Source of the DNA: Stenotrophomonas daejeonensis
GTDB taxonomy: Bacteria; Pseudomonadota; Gammaproteobacteria; Xanthomonadales; Xanthomonadaceae
Direction of reading: 5' to 3'
DNA: 39,255 nucleotides
Assembly (NCBI RefSeq): GCF_001431505.1
Contig: NZ_LDJP01000049.1
Span: 1-39,255, forward strand
Both the position numbers and the translations under genes were made by a program. Each line of letters opens with the position of its first letter. The stretch's first letter is position 1. Shown piece by piece: positions 8,309 to 16,303 of this stretch. Under the pieces are notes generated by a model. It was not told the origin of the DNA. It ran no database searches and saw only the letters and a program-made list of their open reading frames with translations.

Positions 8309-8686
8309 TCAGCGCAGTACCGCGCCGGCCAACGCCATCAGCAGCAACACGATGACCGGCAGCATCGACAGCATGAAGCCCAACGCGCGGCTGGCCGGGT
8401 TGCCGACGTAGGCGCGCCAGTAGACGAAGCGGCCGAGCAGGTAGACCGCGCCGATCCCGGCCACCCAGCCGGCCGGCCAGAAGCGCGCGGCGACGAACAG
8501 CGACGGCAGCAGGGCCACCATCAATTCCAAGGTGTTCATCTGCACCCGGTACGCGCGCTCGAAGCCTTCGTGGCCGGTGACCGCCGGTGCCTTCACGCCG
8601 TAGCGGCCACGCGCGCGGCCGACCATCGCGCCGAAGAACAGGTATTGGGCGACGGCGAGCAGGGCGACCAGTTCGATGTAGTGCAT
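8309..8686 (-). CDS. MAPEG-family small membrane protein
   Basis: A protein of 125 residues with four predicted membrane segments. The MAPEG signature is clear: RVQMNTLELMVALLPSL, followed by YLLGRFVYWRAYVGNP. Eukaryotic members act on glutathione or eicosanoids; bacterial ones are mostly uncharacterised, some with glutathione-transferase or peroxidase activity. The start at 8686 has GGAAGAAC upstream and places the first membrane helix at residue 3. The gene is convergent with the SDR gene. Confidence 0.85.
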   Translation of the reverse strand: MHYIELVALLAVAQYLFFGAMVGRARGRYGVKAPAVTGHEGFERAYRVQMNTLELMVALLPSLFVAARFWPAGWVAGIGAVYLLGRFVYWRAYVGNPASRALGFMLSMLPVIVLLLMALAGAVLR

Positions 8687-8779
8687 TGGGTTCTTCCGTG
8701 ATTCTTGAACGTCATGGGAGTGGGGCGGTGGGAACACGACAATTCCGGTATCACCGACTTCGCTCGCCCCTCACCCCAG

Positions 8780-8802
8780 CCCCTCTCCCGTGGGGAGAGG
8801 GG
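8780..8802. repeat. Palindromic repeat, CCCCTCTCC type
   Basis: CCCCTCTCCC (8780-8789) and GGGAGAGGGG (8793-8802) form a 10-bp stem with loop GTG, preceded by CTCACCCCAGC. It is the same family as at 1581 and 10336. It lies just downstream of folE and may act in its termination. Confidence 0.65.
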
Positions 8803-8819
8803 CTTTCAAAGCAAGCGCT

Positions 8820-9419
8820 TCAGCGCCGTGCATGGCCTACTTCGATGAAGCGCAGGAACTCGGCGCGGGTGCGGGCGTCGTCGTGGAAGGTGCCGCGCAT
8901 GCGCGAGGTGACCATGCTGACGCCGCGCTTGTGGATGCCGCGGGTGGTCATACACTCGTGCGCGCCCTCCACCACCACGCCCACGCCCAGCGGCCGCAGC
9001 ACGTCCTGGATGCAGTCGGCGATCTGCGCGGTCATCTTCTCCTGCACCTGGAAGCGACGCGCGTAGGCCTCGACCACGCGCGCCAGCTTGGAGATGCCCA
9101 CCACGCGGCCGTCGGGCACGTAGCCCACGTGCACGCGGCCGATGATCGGCGCCATGTGGTGCTCGCAATGGCTTTCGTACTCGATGTCGCGCAGCACGAT
9201 CATCTCGTCGTAGCCGGCCACTTCCTCGAAAGTGCGTTCGAGGTATTCGCGCGGGTCGTCGTGGTAGCCCTTGAACCAGTCGCCGTAGGCCTCGGCCACC
9301 CGCCGCGGGGTATCCAGCAGGCCCTCGCGGGCGGGGTCTTCACCGGCCCAGCGCAGCAGGGTGCGCACGGCCTCCTCGGCCTGGGCCTGGGTGACGGACG
9401 GGTTCTCGGGATCGGCCAT
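8820..9419 (-). CDS. folE: GTP cyclohydrolase I
   Basis: This cytosolic enzyme of 199 residues converts GTP to 7,8-dihydroneopterin triphosphate, the first step of folate (tetrahydrofolate) synthesis. The zinc and catalytic residues are in place: CEHH in [20 protein letters not shown], and the late cysteine in [21 protein letters not shown] and [10 protein letters not shown] are further family blocks, so it is a zinc-dependent type IA enzyme. The start at 9419 gives the usual short N-terminal extension; the Shine-Dalgarno signal is weak. The gap 9420-9617 separates it from the isomerase gene and holds a hairpin. Confidence 0.95.
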   Translation of the reverse strand: MADPENPSVTQAQAEEAVRTLLRWAGEDPAREGLLDTPRRVAEAYGDWFKGYHDDPREYLERTFEEVAGYDEMIVLRDIEYESHCEHHMAPIIGRVHVGYVPDGRVVGISKLARVVEAYARRFQVQEKMTAQIADCIQDVLRPLGVGVVVEGAHECMTTRGIHKRGVSMVTSRMRGTFHDDARTRAEFLRFIEVGHARR

Positions 9420-9553
9420 GACGGACAGCGCCTGGATTTCGGGGGTGGATATGCTACCAGCCGGGTACGCGGCGGGCACCGCAGGCGCAGGGCATGCAAC
9501 GACGAAGGGCGCCCGTTGGCGCCCTTGTCCAGTGCCGCCTTCCGGCAGCAATC

Positions 9554-9582
9554 CCCTCCCTTGCGCGGCGCGCAAGGGAGGG
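9554..9582. terminator. Long GC-rich hairpin downstream of the isomerase gene
   Basis: CCCTCCCTTGCGC (9554-9566) and GCGCAAGGGAGGG (9570-9582) are perfect inverted copies around GGC. It lies 36 bases after the stop of the RpiB-type gene and so would end the kduD-rpiB transcript before folE. There is no T run, and it may equally be a REP-like repeat. Confidence 0.5.
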
Positions 9583-9617
9583 CCCCGGGGAGGGGTGTTG
9601 CTCTGTCCGGCGCGTGC

Positions 9618-10256
9618 TTACTTGCCCAGCACGCCCTTCACGTAAGCGACGATGTCCGCGTCCTGCGCGTTGTCGAAGAACGCCTTCTGGAAGCGCTCGC
9701 CGCCGATGGCCTGCTTGACCAGTTCCGGGTCGATCGCCTTCAGGCCGTCGATGAAGTCCTTCGACGCGCCCTGCTTGACCTGCGCCAGGATGCCGGCGTT
9801 GGCCATCTGCGATTCCTTGCGCTCGACCGGGTAGCCCTGGCCGCGCTCGCCGGCGAAGGCTTTCTCGAAGATGTAGCGGATGTTGATTTCCGCGCCCCAG
9901 CCGAAGCCCTTGGCGAACGGCAGCGACAGCGCGTTGCCGCTGTTGACCTGGGCGAACAGGAACGCGTCGGTCGGCTCGATGCAGTAGCCGCAGTACACGC
10001 CCGGCCATGCGTTGAGCGACATCATCGCGCCCTGGCCGGTGCCGCAGCCGGCGACGACGAAATCCACCGCCTTGGCGTTGAGCAGCAGCGCGGCGCAGAT
10101 GCCCAGGTGGATGTAGGTCAGGCGGTGGTCGTTGTCGCCGTCCATGCCGACGTTGAACACCTGGTGGCCCTGCGCGGCGGCGACGGTATTGAGCTGTTCC
10201 AGCACCACCGGGTTCTTGGCGGCCTGGCTGAATTCCTGCATCAAGGCGATTTTCAT
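9618..10256 (-). CDS. RpiB/LacA/LacB-family isomerase, probable DHU isomerase replacing KduI
   Basis: A protein of 212 residues with the RpiB fold. The catalytic cysteine C71 lies in VVAGCGTGQGAMMSLN, corresponding to the thiol of ribose-5-phosphate isomerase B. It is longer than RpiB (about 150 residues) and carries a C-terminal extension ending ADIVAYVKGVLGK. It follows a KduD-like dehydrogenase in one transcription unit within a uronate locus. An RpiB-family isomerase (DhuI of streptococci) is known to convert 4-deoxy-5-keto-uronate (DHU) to 3-deoxy-2,5-diketogluconate in place of KduI, and I infer the same reaction here. No kduI is present. A role as a pentose- or galactose-phosphate isomerase is the alternative. 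Confidence 0.72.
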   Translation of the reverse strand: MKIALMQEFSQAAKNPVVLEQLNTVAAAQGHQVFNVGMDGDNDHRLTYIHLGICAALLLNAKAVDFVVAGCGTGQGAMMSLNAWPGVYCGYCIEPTDAFLFAQVNSGNALSLPFAKGFGWGAEINIRYIFEKAFAGERGQGYPVERKESQMANAGILAQVKQGASKDFIDGLKAIDPELVKQAIGGERFQKAFFDNAQDADIVAYVKGVLGK

Positions 10257-10335
10257 TGCGTGACTCTCTGTTTCGGTGTGGGGGAATGAATCCGGATGCA
10301 GGCGGGTAGGCGTACCCTCACCCGCCCTTCGGGCA

Positions 10336-10356
10336 CCCTCTCCCGGCGGGAGAGGG
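10336..10356. repeat. Palindromic repeat, CCCTCTCCC type
   Basis: CCCTCTCCC (10336-10344) and GGGAGAGGG (10348-10356) with loop GGC, same family as at 1581 and 8780. It fills the 109-base gap between the KduD-like gene and the isomerase gene. It could lower expression of the second gene or protect the 3' end of the first. Confidence 0.6.
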
Positions 10357-10365
10357 AACCACGGA

Positions 10366-11121
10366 TCAGCGCGCCAGCCAGCCGCCGTCGACCGGGATGA
10401 TCGCGCCGTTGACGTAGTCCGAGGCGGCCGAGGCCAGGAACACCGCCGCACCGCCCAGGTCTTCCGGCTTGCCCCAGCGGCCGGCCGGGATGCGGTCGAG
10501 GATCGCCTTGCTGCGGTCCTCGTCGGCGCGCAGCTGCGCGGTGTTGTCGGTGGCCATGTAGCCCGGGGCGATGGCGTTGACGGTCACGCCCTTGTCCGCC
10601 CATTCGTTGGCCAGCAGCCGGGTGATGCCGGCGATGCCGCTCTTGGAGGCGGTGTAGGACGGCACCCGGATGCCGCCCTGGAAGGACAGCATCGAGGCGA
10701 TGTTGATGATCTTGCCGCGGCCCTGGGCGATGAAGTGCCTGCCGGCGGCCTGGCTCATGAAGAACGCGGACTTGATGTTGACGTTCATCACGTCGTCCCA
10801 GTCCTTCTCGCTGAACTCCACCGCGTCGGCGCGGCGGATCAGGCCGGCATTGTTGACCAGCACGTCGAGGCGGCCGAGGCCGGCGACGGTTTCGGCAACC
10901 ACCCGCTCGACCGGCTCGATGCTGATCAGGTTGGCTTCGATGTTGAGGAAGCGGCGGCCCAGCGCGCGCACCTTCTCGCCGGTTTCCTCGGCCGGGACGA
11001 TGCCGGCGCCGGCGATGTCGGCACCGGCGGCGGCCAGCGCCACGGCGATGCCCTGGCCCAGGCCGGTATTGGCACCGGTTACCAAAGCGACCTTGCCTTC
11101 GAGACTGAATGGATTCGACAT
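10366..11121 (-). CDS. kduD: 2-dehydro-3-deoxy-D-gluconate 5-dehydrogenase (KduD-like SDR)
   Basis: An SDR of 251 residues, the length of KduD, which reduces 3-deoxy-2,5-diketogluconate to 2-keto-3-deoxygluconate (KDG) with NADH. It has the nucleotide site TGANTGLG (15-22), NNAGLIRRADA, and a catalytic triad S143, Y156, K160 within SYTASKSG. The KduD-like segments WDDVMNVNIKSAFFMSQA and NAIAPGYMATDNT follow. The start at 11121 has AGAGGA upstream. Its promoter region carries one of four shared operator motifs, and its downstream partner is the RpiB-type isomerase, giving two successive steps of DHU metabolism. Streptococcal DhuD is a similar SDR, so the name is by function rather than by strict orthology. 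Confidence 0.85.
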   Translation of the reverse strand: MSNPFSLEGKVALVTGANTGLGQGIAVALAAAGADIAGAGIVPAEETGEKVRALGRRFLNIEANLISIEPVERVVAETVAGLGRLDVLVNNAGLIRRADAVEFSEKDWDDVMNVNIKSAFFMSQAAGRHFIAQGRGKIINIASMLSFQGGIRVPSYTASKSGIAGITRLLANEWADKGVTVNAIAPGYMATDNTAQLRADEDRSKAILDRIPAGRWGKPEDLGGAAVFLASAASDYVNGAIIPVDGGWLAR

Positions 11122-11212
11122 GCTGTTCCTCTCCCTGAGCGGTAGTGCGGGTTGGGGCGCCTGCTGGCGATCATTGCCCGGGGCGGTACCGCCGCCGATG
11201 CATTGCGGGGCC

Positions 11213-11241
11213 ATCATAGCCAATTGGTAAACCGGTGTCAT
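11213..11241 (-). promoter_or_regulatory. Promoter of kduD-rpiB overlapped by an operator
   Basis: Minus-strand -35 box ATGACA (11236-11241), 17-base spacer and -10 box TATGAT (11213-11218), about 95 bases before the kduD start. The operator-like motif at 11225-11240 covers most of the -35 box and the first half of the spacer, so a bound repressor would block RNA polymerase. Confidence 0.6.
11225..11240 (-). promoter_or_regulatory. Operator-like motif, copy A
   Basis: Minus strand TGACACCGGTTTACCA with the palindromic core ACCGGT, typical of LacI-family sites with a central CG. An identical 16-mer occurs at 16232-16247, and related sites sharing TGACACCG occur at 26400 and 26546. All four lie in promoter regions of the uronate locus. 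Confidence 0.6.
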
Positions 11242-11291
11242 TTTGCACTGCGGGACACCTGGTTCCCTTTCCGGAACAATGGCTTGGGGGG

Positions 11292-12350
11292 TCAATCCAG
11301 CGGCGGCTGGCAGGAATCGCGCACGATCAGGTGCGGGCGCACGCTGGCGATCTGCAGCGCGGCTTGGCCCTCGGGCTGGATCAGCATGGCCGCGGCGGTG
11401 CGCCCGGTGTCACGGGTATTGCGCCGCACCGAGGTCAGCGACGGCCACAGCCGCGAGGCCAGCGGGCTGTCGTCGTAGCCGACCACCGACAGCTCGCGCG
11501 GGATGTTGATGCCGGTGCGCATGGCGACCTTGTAGACGCCGGCGGCCATTTCGTCGTTGCCGGTGAAGATCGCGGTCGGCCGCTGCTTGCCCAGCAGCAG
11601 CTTCTCGGCCGCGGCCACGCCCGACTCGAAGGTGTAGCCGGCCTCGATGATGCGCTCGGGCGGCAGCTCGATGCCGCGCCGGGCCAGCGCGCCAAGGAAG
11701 CCGGCGGTGCGGTCGTGGGCGGAGCGGTAGGCACCGGGGCCGGTGACCAGGGCGATGTCGCGGTGGCCGAGCGAGAGCAGGTAGTCGGCCGCCTCGGCGG
11801 CACCGTCGTGGTCGTGGGTCACCACCATCTGCGCGCTTTCGTCCAGCGCCGCCGAGGCGATGCGGGTGTAGCGGCAGCCGATCTCGTCGAGCATGTCGGC
11901 CAGCGCCTGGTCTTCCGAAGCGCGCGGCACCAGGATCACGCCGTGCAGCTTCTGCTGCTGCACGAAGCGCTTGACCCCCTCGATGTAGCCGGGGCTGCGG
12001 GTGTCGCAGGGGTGCACCACCAGCTCGAAGCTGGAGCCGCGCAGCGCGTCGAGCGCGCCGTACTGCATGTCCACCAGGTACTGCGCGGTGGGGTTGTCGT
12101 AGACCATGCCGATCAGGAACGAGCGCCGGAACGCCAGCCCGCGCGCCAGCGGGTCCGGCGCGTAGCCGACCTCGCGCATCAACGCCTCGACCTTGTCGCG
12201 GGTGTCTTTGCGCACCAGCGGCGAGTTGTTGATGATCCGCGACACCGTTTTCTTGGAGACGCCGGACAGCCGCGCGATGTCGTTGATCGTCGCCGGCCTG
12301 CCCAAGGGCCTGGTCGTGGTGTCGGAATCGGCCTTCTTGCGCAATGACAT
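11292..12350 (-). CDS. LacI-family transcriptional regulator of the uronate locus
   Basis: A LacI-type repressor of about 352 residues. The N-terminal helix-turn-helix is clear (ATINDIARLSGVSKKTVSR) with the hinge region YAPDPLARGLA. The periplasmic-binding-protein-like effector domain includes LIGMVYDN, HGVILVPR, FTGNDEMAAGVY and the late VVGYDDSPLASRLWPSLTSV. It lies between the TRAP transporter genes and kduD and is transcribed with them or from its own promoter. I infer it binds the shared TGACACCG motif and responds to a pathway intermediate such as KDG or KDPG. ATG at 12350 is preceded by AAGGA at only one base; an in-frame TTG at 12359 is the other possible start. The gap 12351-12491 holds no further gene. 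Confidence 0.88.
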   Translation of the reverse strand: MSLRKKADSDTTTRPLGRPATINDIARLSGVSKKTVSRIINNSPLVRKDTRDKVEALMREVGYAPDPLARGLAFRRSFLIGMVYDNPTAQYLVDMQYGALDALRGSSFELVVHPCDTRSPGYIEGVKRFVQQQKLHGVILVPRASEDQALADMLDEIGCRYTRIASAALDESAQMVVTHDHDGAAEAADYLLSLGHRDIALVTGPGAYRSAHDRTAGFLGALARRGIELPPERIIEAGYTFESGVAAAEKLLLGKQRPTAIFTGNDEMAAGVYKVAMRTGINIPRELSVVGYDDSPLASRLWPSLTSVRRNTRDTGRTAAAMLIQPEGQAALQIASVRPHLIVRDSCQPPLD

Positions 12351-12491
12351 GTCCTTCAAACCATCCAGCGGGAACGGATTCTAGCGGGGCGGCAACGGCA
12401 ACAGCGGCGCCGGCCGGGCCCCGATGGTAGCCCGATGCAGCCTGATATACCCGTGCGTACGGGAAACGACCGCCACCGGCGGCGGCGATGC

Positions 12492-13775
12492 TCAGCTGCG
12501 CAGCAACGCCGGCAGCCACAGCGACATTTCCGGGAAGAACGCCACCAGCAGCAGCACCGCCAGCCCGGCCAGCCAGAACGGCCAGATCGTCTTCATGCTT
12601 TCGCCGACGCTGATCTTGCCGATGGCGGTGCCGATGAACAGCACCGAGCCCACCGGCGGCGTCACCAGCCCCAGGCCGCCGGCCAGCACCAGCACCAGGC
12701 CGAAGTGGATCGGGTCGATGCCGTAGGCGCGCGCCACCGGCAGGAAGATCGGCGTGCAGATCAGGATCAGCGGCGCCAGGTCCATGAAGGTGCCCAGCAG
12801 CAGCAGCATCACCACGATCATCAGCAGCACCATGAACCTGCCGTGCGCGAAGGACTGCAGGAATTCCACCGCCGCCGCCGGCACCTGCAGGTAGGCCAGC
12901 AGCCAGCCGAACACCGCCGCGGTGGCGATCACGAACAGGATCACGCCGGTGCTGCGCGCGGCATGCACCACCGTCTCCAGGAACACGCGCCAGCGCAGTT
13001 GCCGGTACAGCACGCTGGTGACCAGCAGCGCGTAGACCACGGCGATGGCCGCCGACTCCACCGCGGTGAAGATGCCGGCGCGGATGCCGACGAAGATCAG
13101 CGCCACCAGCCCGAGGCCGGGCAGCGCTGCGACCAGCCGCAGCAGCACCGCGCGCAGGCCGGGGAAGGCCTCCACGCCGTAGCCGCGGCGCCGCGCCACC
13201 GCGTAGCCGGTGACCATCAGCACCACGGTCATCAACAGCGCCGGGACGATGCCGGCGGCGAACAGGTCGGCGATCGACAGGCCGCCGCCGGCCGCGGCCG
13301 AGAACAGGATCAGGTTGTGCGAGGGCGGCACCAGCAGCGCCACCAGCGCCGCGGTGATGCTGACGTTGACCGCGAAGTCGCGGTCGTAGCCACGCTGCAC
13401 CATCTGCGGGATCATCGTGCCGCCGACCGCCGAGACATCGGCGATGGCCGAGCCGGAGACGCCGCCGAAGAACAGCGAGGACAGGATCGACACCTGCCCC
13501 AGGCCGCCGCGCAGGCGCCCGACCAACGAGGCGGCCAGCGCGATCAGGCGCTCGGAGATGCCGCCGCGCATCATGATCTCGCCAGCGAAGATGAATAGCG
13601 GGATGGCGATCAGCGAGGCGGTGCCGGTGCCGGCGGAGACCTGCTGCACCAGCACCACCGCCGGCAAGTCGAGGTAGAGCAGGGTGGCCAGCGCGGCGGC
13701 GGCCAGCGCGTAGGCCACCGGCACGCCGATCAGCAGCAGCACGGCGAACACCAGGAACAGGATTGCGATACCCAT
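12492..13775 (-). CDS. dctM: TRAP transporter large permease (DctM)
   Basis: A strongly hydrophobic protein of 427 residues, the usual DctM length, with about 11-12 membrane helices. Typical blocks are LIGVPVAYALA at the start, LIAIPLFIFAGEIMMRGG, FFGGVSGSAIADVSAVG, and LVTPPVGSVLFIGTAIGKI near the end. It forms the sodium-coupled channel of a TRAP transporter for an organic or sugar acid. It starts three bases after the dctQ stop. In this locus the likely cargo is an unsaturated uronate, DHU or KDG. The substrate is an inference from neighbours. Confidence 0.92.
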   Translation of the reverse strand: MGIAILFLVFAVLLLIGVPVAYALAAAALATLLYLDLPAVVLVQQVSAGTGTASLIAIPLFIFAGEIMMRGGISERLIALAASLVGRLRGGLGQVSILSSLFFGGVSGSAIADVSAVGGTMIPQMVQRGYDRDFAVNVSITAALVALLVPPSHNLILFSAAAGGGLSIADLFAAGIVPALLMTVVLMVTGYAVARRRGYGVEAFPGLRAVLLRLVAALPGLGLVALIFVGIRAGIFTAVESAAIAVVYALLVTSVLYRQLRWRVFLETVVHAARSTGVILFVIATAAVFGWLLAYLQVPAAAVEFLQSFAHGRFMVLLMIVVMLLLLGTFMDLAPLILICTPIFLPVARAYGIDPIHFGLVLVLAGGLGLVTPPVGSVLFIGTAIGKISVGESMKTIWPFWLAGLAVLLLVAFFPEMSLWLPALLRS

Positions 13776-13778
13776 GAT

Positions 13779-14297
13779 TCAGCGGTCTCCTTCGCCGGCG
13801 GCCGGGCGCAGCGCCAGCCACAGCCGGTTCAATGCAAACAGCGCCATCAGCGCGCCGCCGATGCTCAACGGCAGGTAGTTCACGCTCTGCGGCAGGTCGG
13901 CGCCGGCCGCCTTGATGTGCAGGCCATCCACCCACAGCAGCCAGCCCCACCAGGCCAGCACCGCGCCGATGGCGGCCACCACCAGCTGCACCAGCGCATC
14001 GACCAGCATCCTCAAGCGCGGGCCGAAGTGGTCGTGCAGCAGGTAGAAGCCGAAGTGGCGGTTGGTGTGCACGCCGGCGGCCGCGCCCAGGCTCATCGCC
14101 GTGCTCAGCAGCAGCAGCGTGACCGGCTCGGTCCAGCTCGGCGAATCGTTGATGACGTAGCGGGCGAACACCTGCCAGCCCTGCACCACCACCAGCCCGA
14201 GCAGGGCGGCGGCGGCGACGTGGATGACCAGGCTGGCCAGCTTTTCCAGCATGCGCTGGGCGCCGGCCGGCGTTGGGGATGGGTGGGTCTGTGACAT
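13779..14297 (-). CDS. dctQ: TRAP transporter small permease (DctQ)
   Basis: A membrane protein of 172 residues with four hydrophobic segments. The DctQ motif is seen in FARYVINDSPSWTEPVTLLL and GAAAGVHTNRHFGF. It joins the large permease in the inner membrane. It lies 12 bases after dctP and 3 bases before dctM, so the three are one operon. Confidence 0.9.
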   Translation of the reverse strand: MSQTHPSPTPAGAQRMLEKLASLVIHVAAAALLGLVVVQGWQVFARYVINDSPSWTEPVTLLLLSTAMSLGAAAGVHTNRHFGFYLLHDHFGPRLRMLVDALVQLVVAAIGAVLAWWGWLLWVDGLHIKAAGADLPQSVNYLPLSIGGALMALFALNRLWLALRPAAGEGDR

Positions 14298-14309
14298 GCG
14301 CGGCGGGCC

Positions 14310-15314
14310 TCAGGCGAATTCGCGGATGCGGCGGTGCAGGGCGGCGATCTCCGGCTGGCGCAGGTAGTCGCGCAGCAGCGGGGCGGCGGCGGCGGCGAAC
14401 GCGGCGACGTCGACCTCGTTGGCCTTCACCCCGTGGGCCAGCACTTCCTGCCGCGCCTTGTCCTCGGAGGCGTCCCACTCGCGGCGCATCACCTGCACCG
14501 ACTCGCGCGCCAGCTCCAGCAGCAGGCGGCGATCGTCCGCGGCCAGCGCGTCGAAGCTGCGCCGCGACATCAGCAGGATGTCCGGCGCATACGAATGGCG
14601 GCTCTCCGACCAGTAGTGCGCGGCCTCGAAGTGGCGGCTGGAATGGAAGCTGCGCATGTTGTTCTCGGCGCCGTCGATCATGTGCGTCTCCATGCCGGAG
14701 AACGTCTCGCCCAGCGACATCGGCGTCGGGTTGGCCCCGAACAGGCGCATCAGCTGCAGGAAGATGTCCGAGCTGGCCACGCGCAGCTTCAGGCCGTGCA
14801 GGTCGTGCGGCTCCACGATCGGGTGCTTGGTGTTGTAGAAGCAGCGCGCGCCGGAGTCGTAGATCGCCAGGCCGACCAGGTCGCGGCTCTCGAAGCCGGC
14901 CAGCACCGCGTCGGCAATGCCGCCATCGAGCGCGGCGCGCATGTGCGCGACCGAGTCGAACACGTAGGGCAGGCACAGCGCCCGGGTCAGCGGGAAAGCG
15001 TTGTTCAGCGCGCCGGAATAGACCCGGGTGATGTCGATGGCGCCGAAGCGCGCCATGTCGATCGCCTCCGACTCGCGGCCAAGCTGGCCGGAGTGGTACT
15101 GCGCCAGCCGCAGGCGGCCGCCGCTGCGGCGCTCCAGCTCCTGCCCGATCCACTTGACCGCGGTGACCGTGGGGTAGTCGGCCACGTGCACGTCGGTGGC
15201 GGTCAGCAGGCGGCCGCCCACGGCCGTGCCGTTGCCGCTGCCGGAACAGCCGGCCAGCGCCGACGCGCCGAGCGCGCCCAGGCCGGTGGCGAGAAAACCT
15301 CTGCGAGTGATCAT
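14310..15314 (-). CDS. dctP: TRAP transporter substrate-binding protein (DctP), Tat-type lipoprotein signal
   Basis: A solute-binding protein of 334 residues of the DctP family, which captures acidic solutes in the periplasm for the TRAP permease. Family features include YPTVTAVKWIGQELERRSGG, GQLGRESEAIDM, FYNTKHPIVEPHDLHGLKLR, and NMRSFHSSRHFEAAHYW with the substrate-binding region. The start at 15314 has GGAGG upstream. The N-terminus is unusual: a twin-arginine motif TRRGFL (3-8) followed by a lipobox LAGC with C23, so the protein is probably folded before export by Tat and then lipid-anchored. A serine after the cysteine would favour outer-membrane sorting. Most Gram-negative DctP proteins are soluble. 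Confidence 0.9.
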   Translation of the reverse strand: MITRRGFLATGLGALGASALAGCSGSGNGTAVGGRLLTATDVHVADYPTVTAVKWIGQELERRSGGRLRLAQYHSGQLGRESEAIDMARFGAIDITRVYSGALNNAFPLTRALCLPYVFDSVAHMRAALDGGIADAVLAGFESRDLVGLAIYDSGARCFYNTKHPIVEPHDLHGLKLRVASSDIFLQLMRLFGANPTPMSLGETFSGMETHMIDGAENNMRSFHSSRHFEAAHYWSESRHSYAPDILLMSRRSFDALAADDRRLLLELARESVQVMRREWDASEDKARQEVLAHGVKANEVDVAAFAAAAAPLLRDYLRQPEIAALHRRIREFA

Positions 15315-15348
15315 TGCGCCCTCCACGCTCGTTCGCCGCGGGTGCCGC

Positions 15349-16173
15349 TCAGGCGGCCACGGCCCTGCAGGAAATTTCACCGTAACCTTCAAAGCGGATC
15401 ACCGCCTGCTGGCCGACGGCAATGTCGTGGATGCCGGTGGCGTTGCCGGTGGCGATCAATTCGCCCTTCTTCAACGGCCGCCCGCGCTTTGCCGAGCGCG
15501 ACAACGCGAACGCGTAGGCCGCGCGCAGGCCACCGGGCAGGTTGTTGGCGCCGCCGATGCCGACCACGTTGCCGTCGATCTCGGTGCGCGCCAGCAACCG
15601 CGCTTCGTCCAGCCGCATCCAGTCCACGATCTCCGTCCCCAGCACCAGCCCATTGTTGTTGCCGAAATCGGAGACCACCACCCGCGGCCCCAGCACGTTG
15701 ATCGTCGCCAGCGGGCTGCTGGCCACTTCCACCCCGGTAAACAACCGTGCGGGCAGCGCGGCGGCGGCTTCTGGGGTCCAGTCGAGCTTGTCGGCGGGCG
15801 CATCGGCTTCCAGTTGCAGCACGTATTCGGCCTCGACCGCGGCGAAGCCACCGGCGCCGGAAAACACCGGGATATCCACGATGCTACCGGTAGCATTCCA
15901 GAGATTGCGCGAGAACACCGGCCCCAGCAGCCGCTCGTCGCCGGAACCATCGCGGCGCTCGGCGGCGATGTAGCCGACCTTCCAGCCGACCACCGCATCG
16001 TCCCAGCGCGCGATGGCCAGGTCCTGCACGCGGTAGGCGGTGACCAGATCCGGCGGGATCGCGCCGGGGAAATCCGCGAGCGAACGGCCGGCGCGGCGCG
16101 CCTCCACGAATTGGCGGGCGATGTCGTCCAGCACGGAAACGGCCGGGTCCTGGCTGCCTGGGTCGTTGCTCAA
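15349..16173 (-). CDS. MhpD/FAH-superfamily hydratase, TTG start
   Basis: A protein of 274 residues related to 2-keto-4-pentenoate hydratases (MhpD, DmpE, HpcG). It has GWKVGYIAAE with K65, the metal-binding AVEAEY (E114, E116), GVEVASSPLA, DFGNNNGLVLG and NLPGGLRAAYAFA. Members add or remove water at 2-keto acids with a divalent metal. The start is TTG at 16173: AGGAG lies seven bases upstream and no ATG is near. It precedes dctP by 34 bases and heads the transporter operon. A role in breaking down a 2-keto-3-deoxy sugar acid is possible but not required by the KduD-KdgK-KdgA route, so its substrate is open. Confidence 0.8.
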   Translation of the reverse strand: MSNDPGSQDPAVSVLDDIARQFVEARRAGRSLADFPGAIPPDLVTAYRVQDLAIARWDDAVVGWKVGYIAAERRDGSGDERLLGPVFSRNLWNATGSIVDIPVFSGAGGFAAVEAEYVLQLEADAPADKLDWTPEAAAALPARLFTGVEVASSPLATINVLGPRVVVSDFGNNNGLVLGTEIVDWMRLDEARLLARTEIDGNVVGIGGANNLPGGLRAAYAFALSRSAKRGRPLKKGELIATGNATGIHDIAVGQQAVIRFEGYGEISCRAVAA

Positions 16174-16206
16174 GTGATTCTCCTGGTGGCGTTGCTGCAC
16201 CGCCCA

Positions 16207-16235
16207 TCGACAGTGCTGTGGATGCTGTATATGGT
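16207..16235 (+). promoter_or_regulatory. Candidate promoter of the esterase pair
   Basis: Plus-strand TCGACA (16207-16212), 17-base spacer, TATGGT (16230-16235). The operator-like motif at 16232-16247 overlaps the -10 box. The boxes are only moderately good, and no equally good pair was found for the divergent transporter operon. Confidence 0.4.
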
Positions 16236-16247
16236 AAACCGGTGTCA
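16232..16247 (-). promoter_or_regulatory. Operator-like motif, copy B
   Basis: Minus strand TGACACCGGTTTACCA, identical over 16 bases to the copy at 11225-11240. It lies in the 130-base divergent region between the hydratase-dctPQM operon and the esterase pair, so one bound repressor could control both directions. Confidence 0.6.
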
Positions 16248-16303
16248 TATGGCAATGTGCAACGCACCACGTTGCCCCCCGGCACCGTCCCGCGAGGTTT
16301 CCC

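Noticed and set aside
11410..15153. Minus-strand open frame of 1247 codons across the TRAP and lacI genes
   Set aside because: It is an out-of-frame shadow of dctP, dctQ, dctM and lacI, which all have strong family motifs in another frame.
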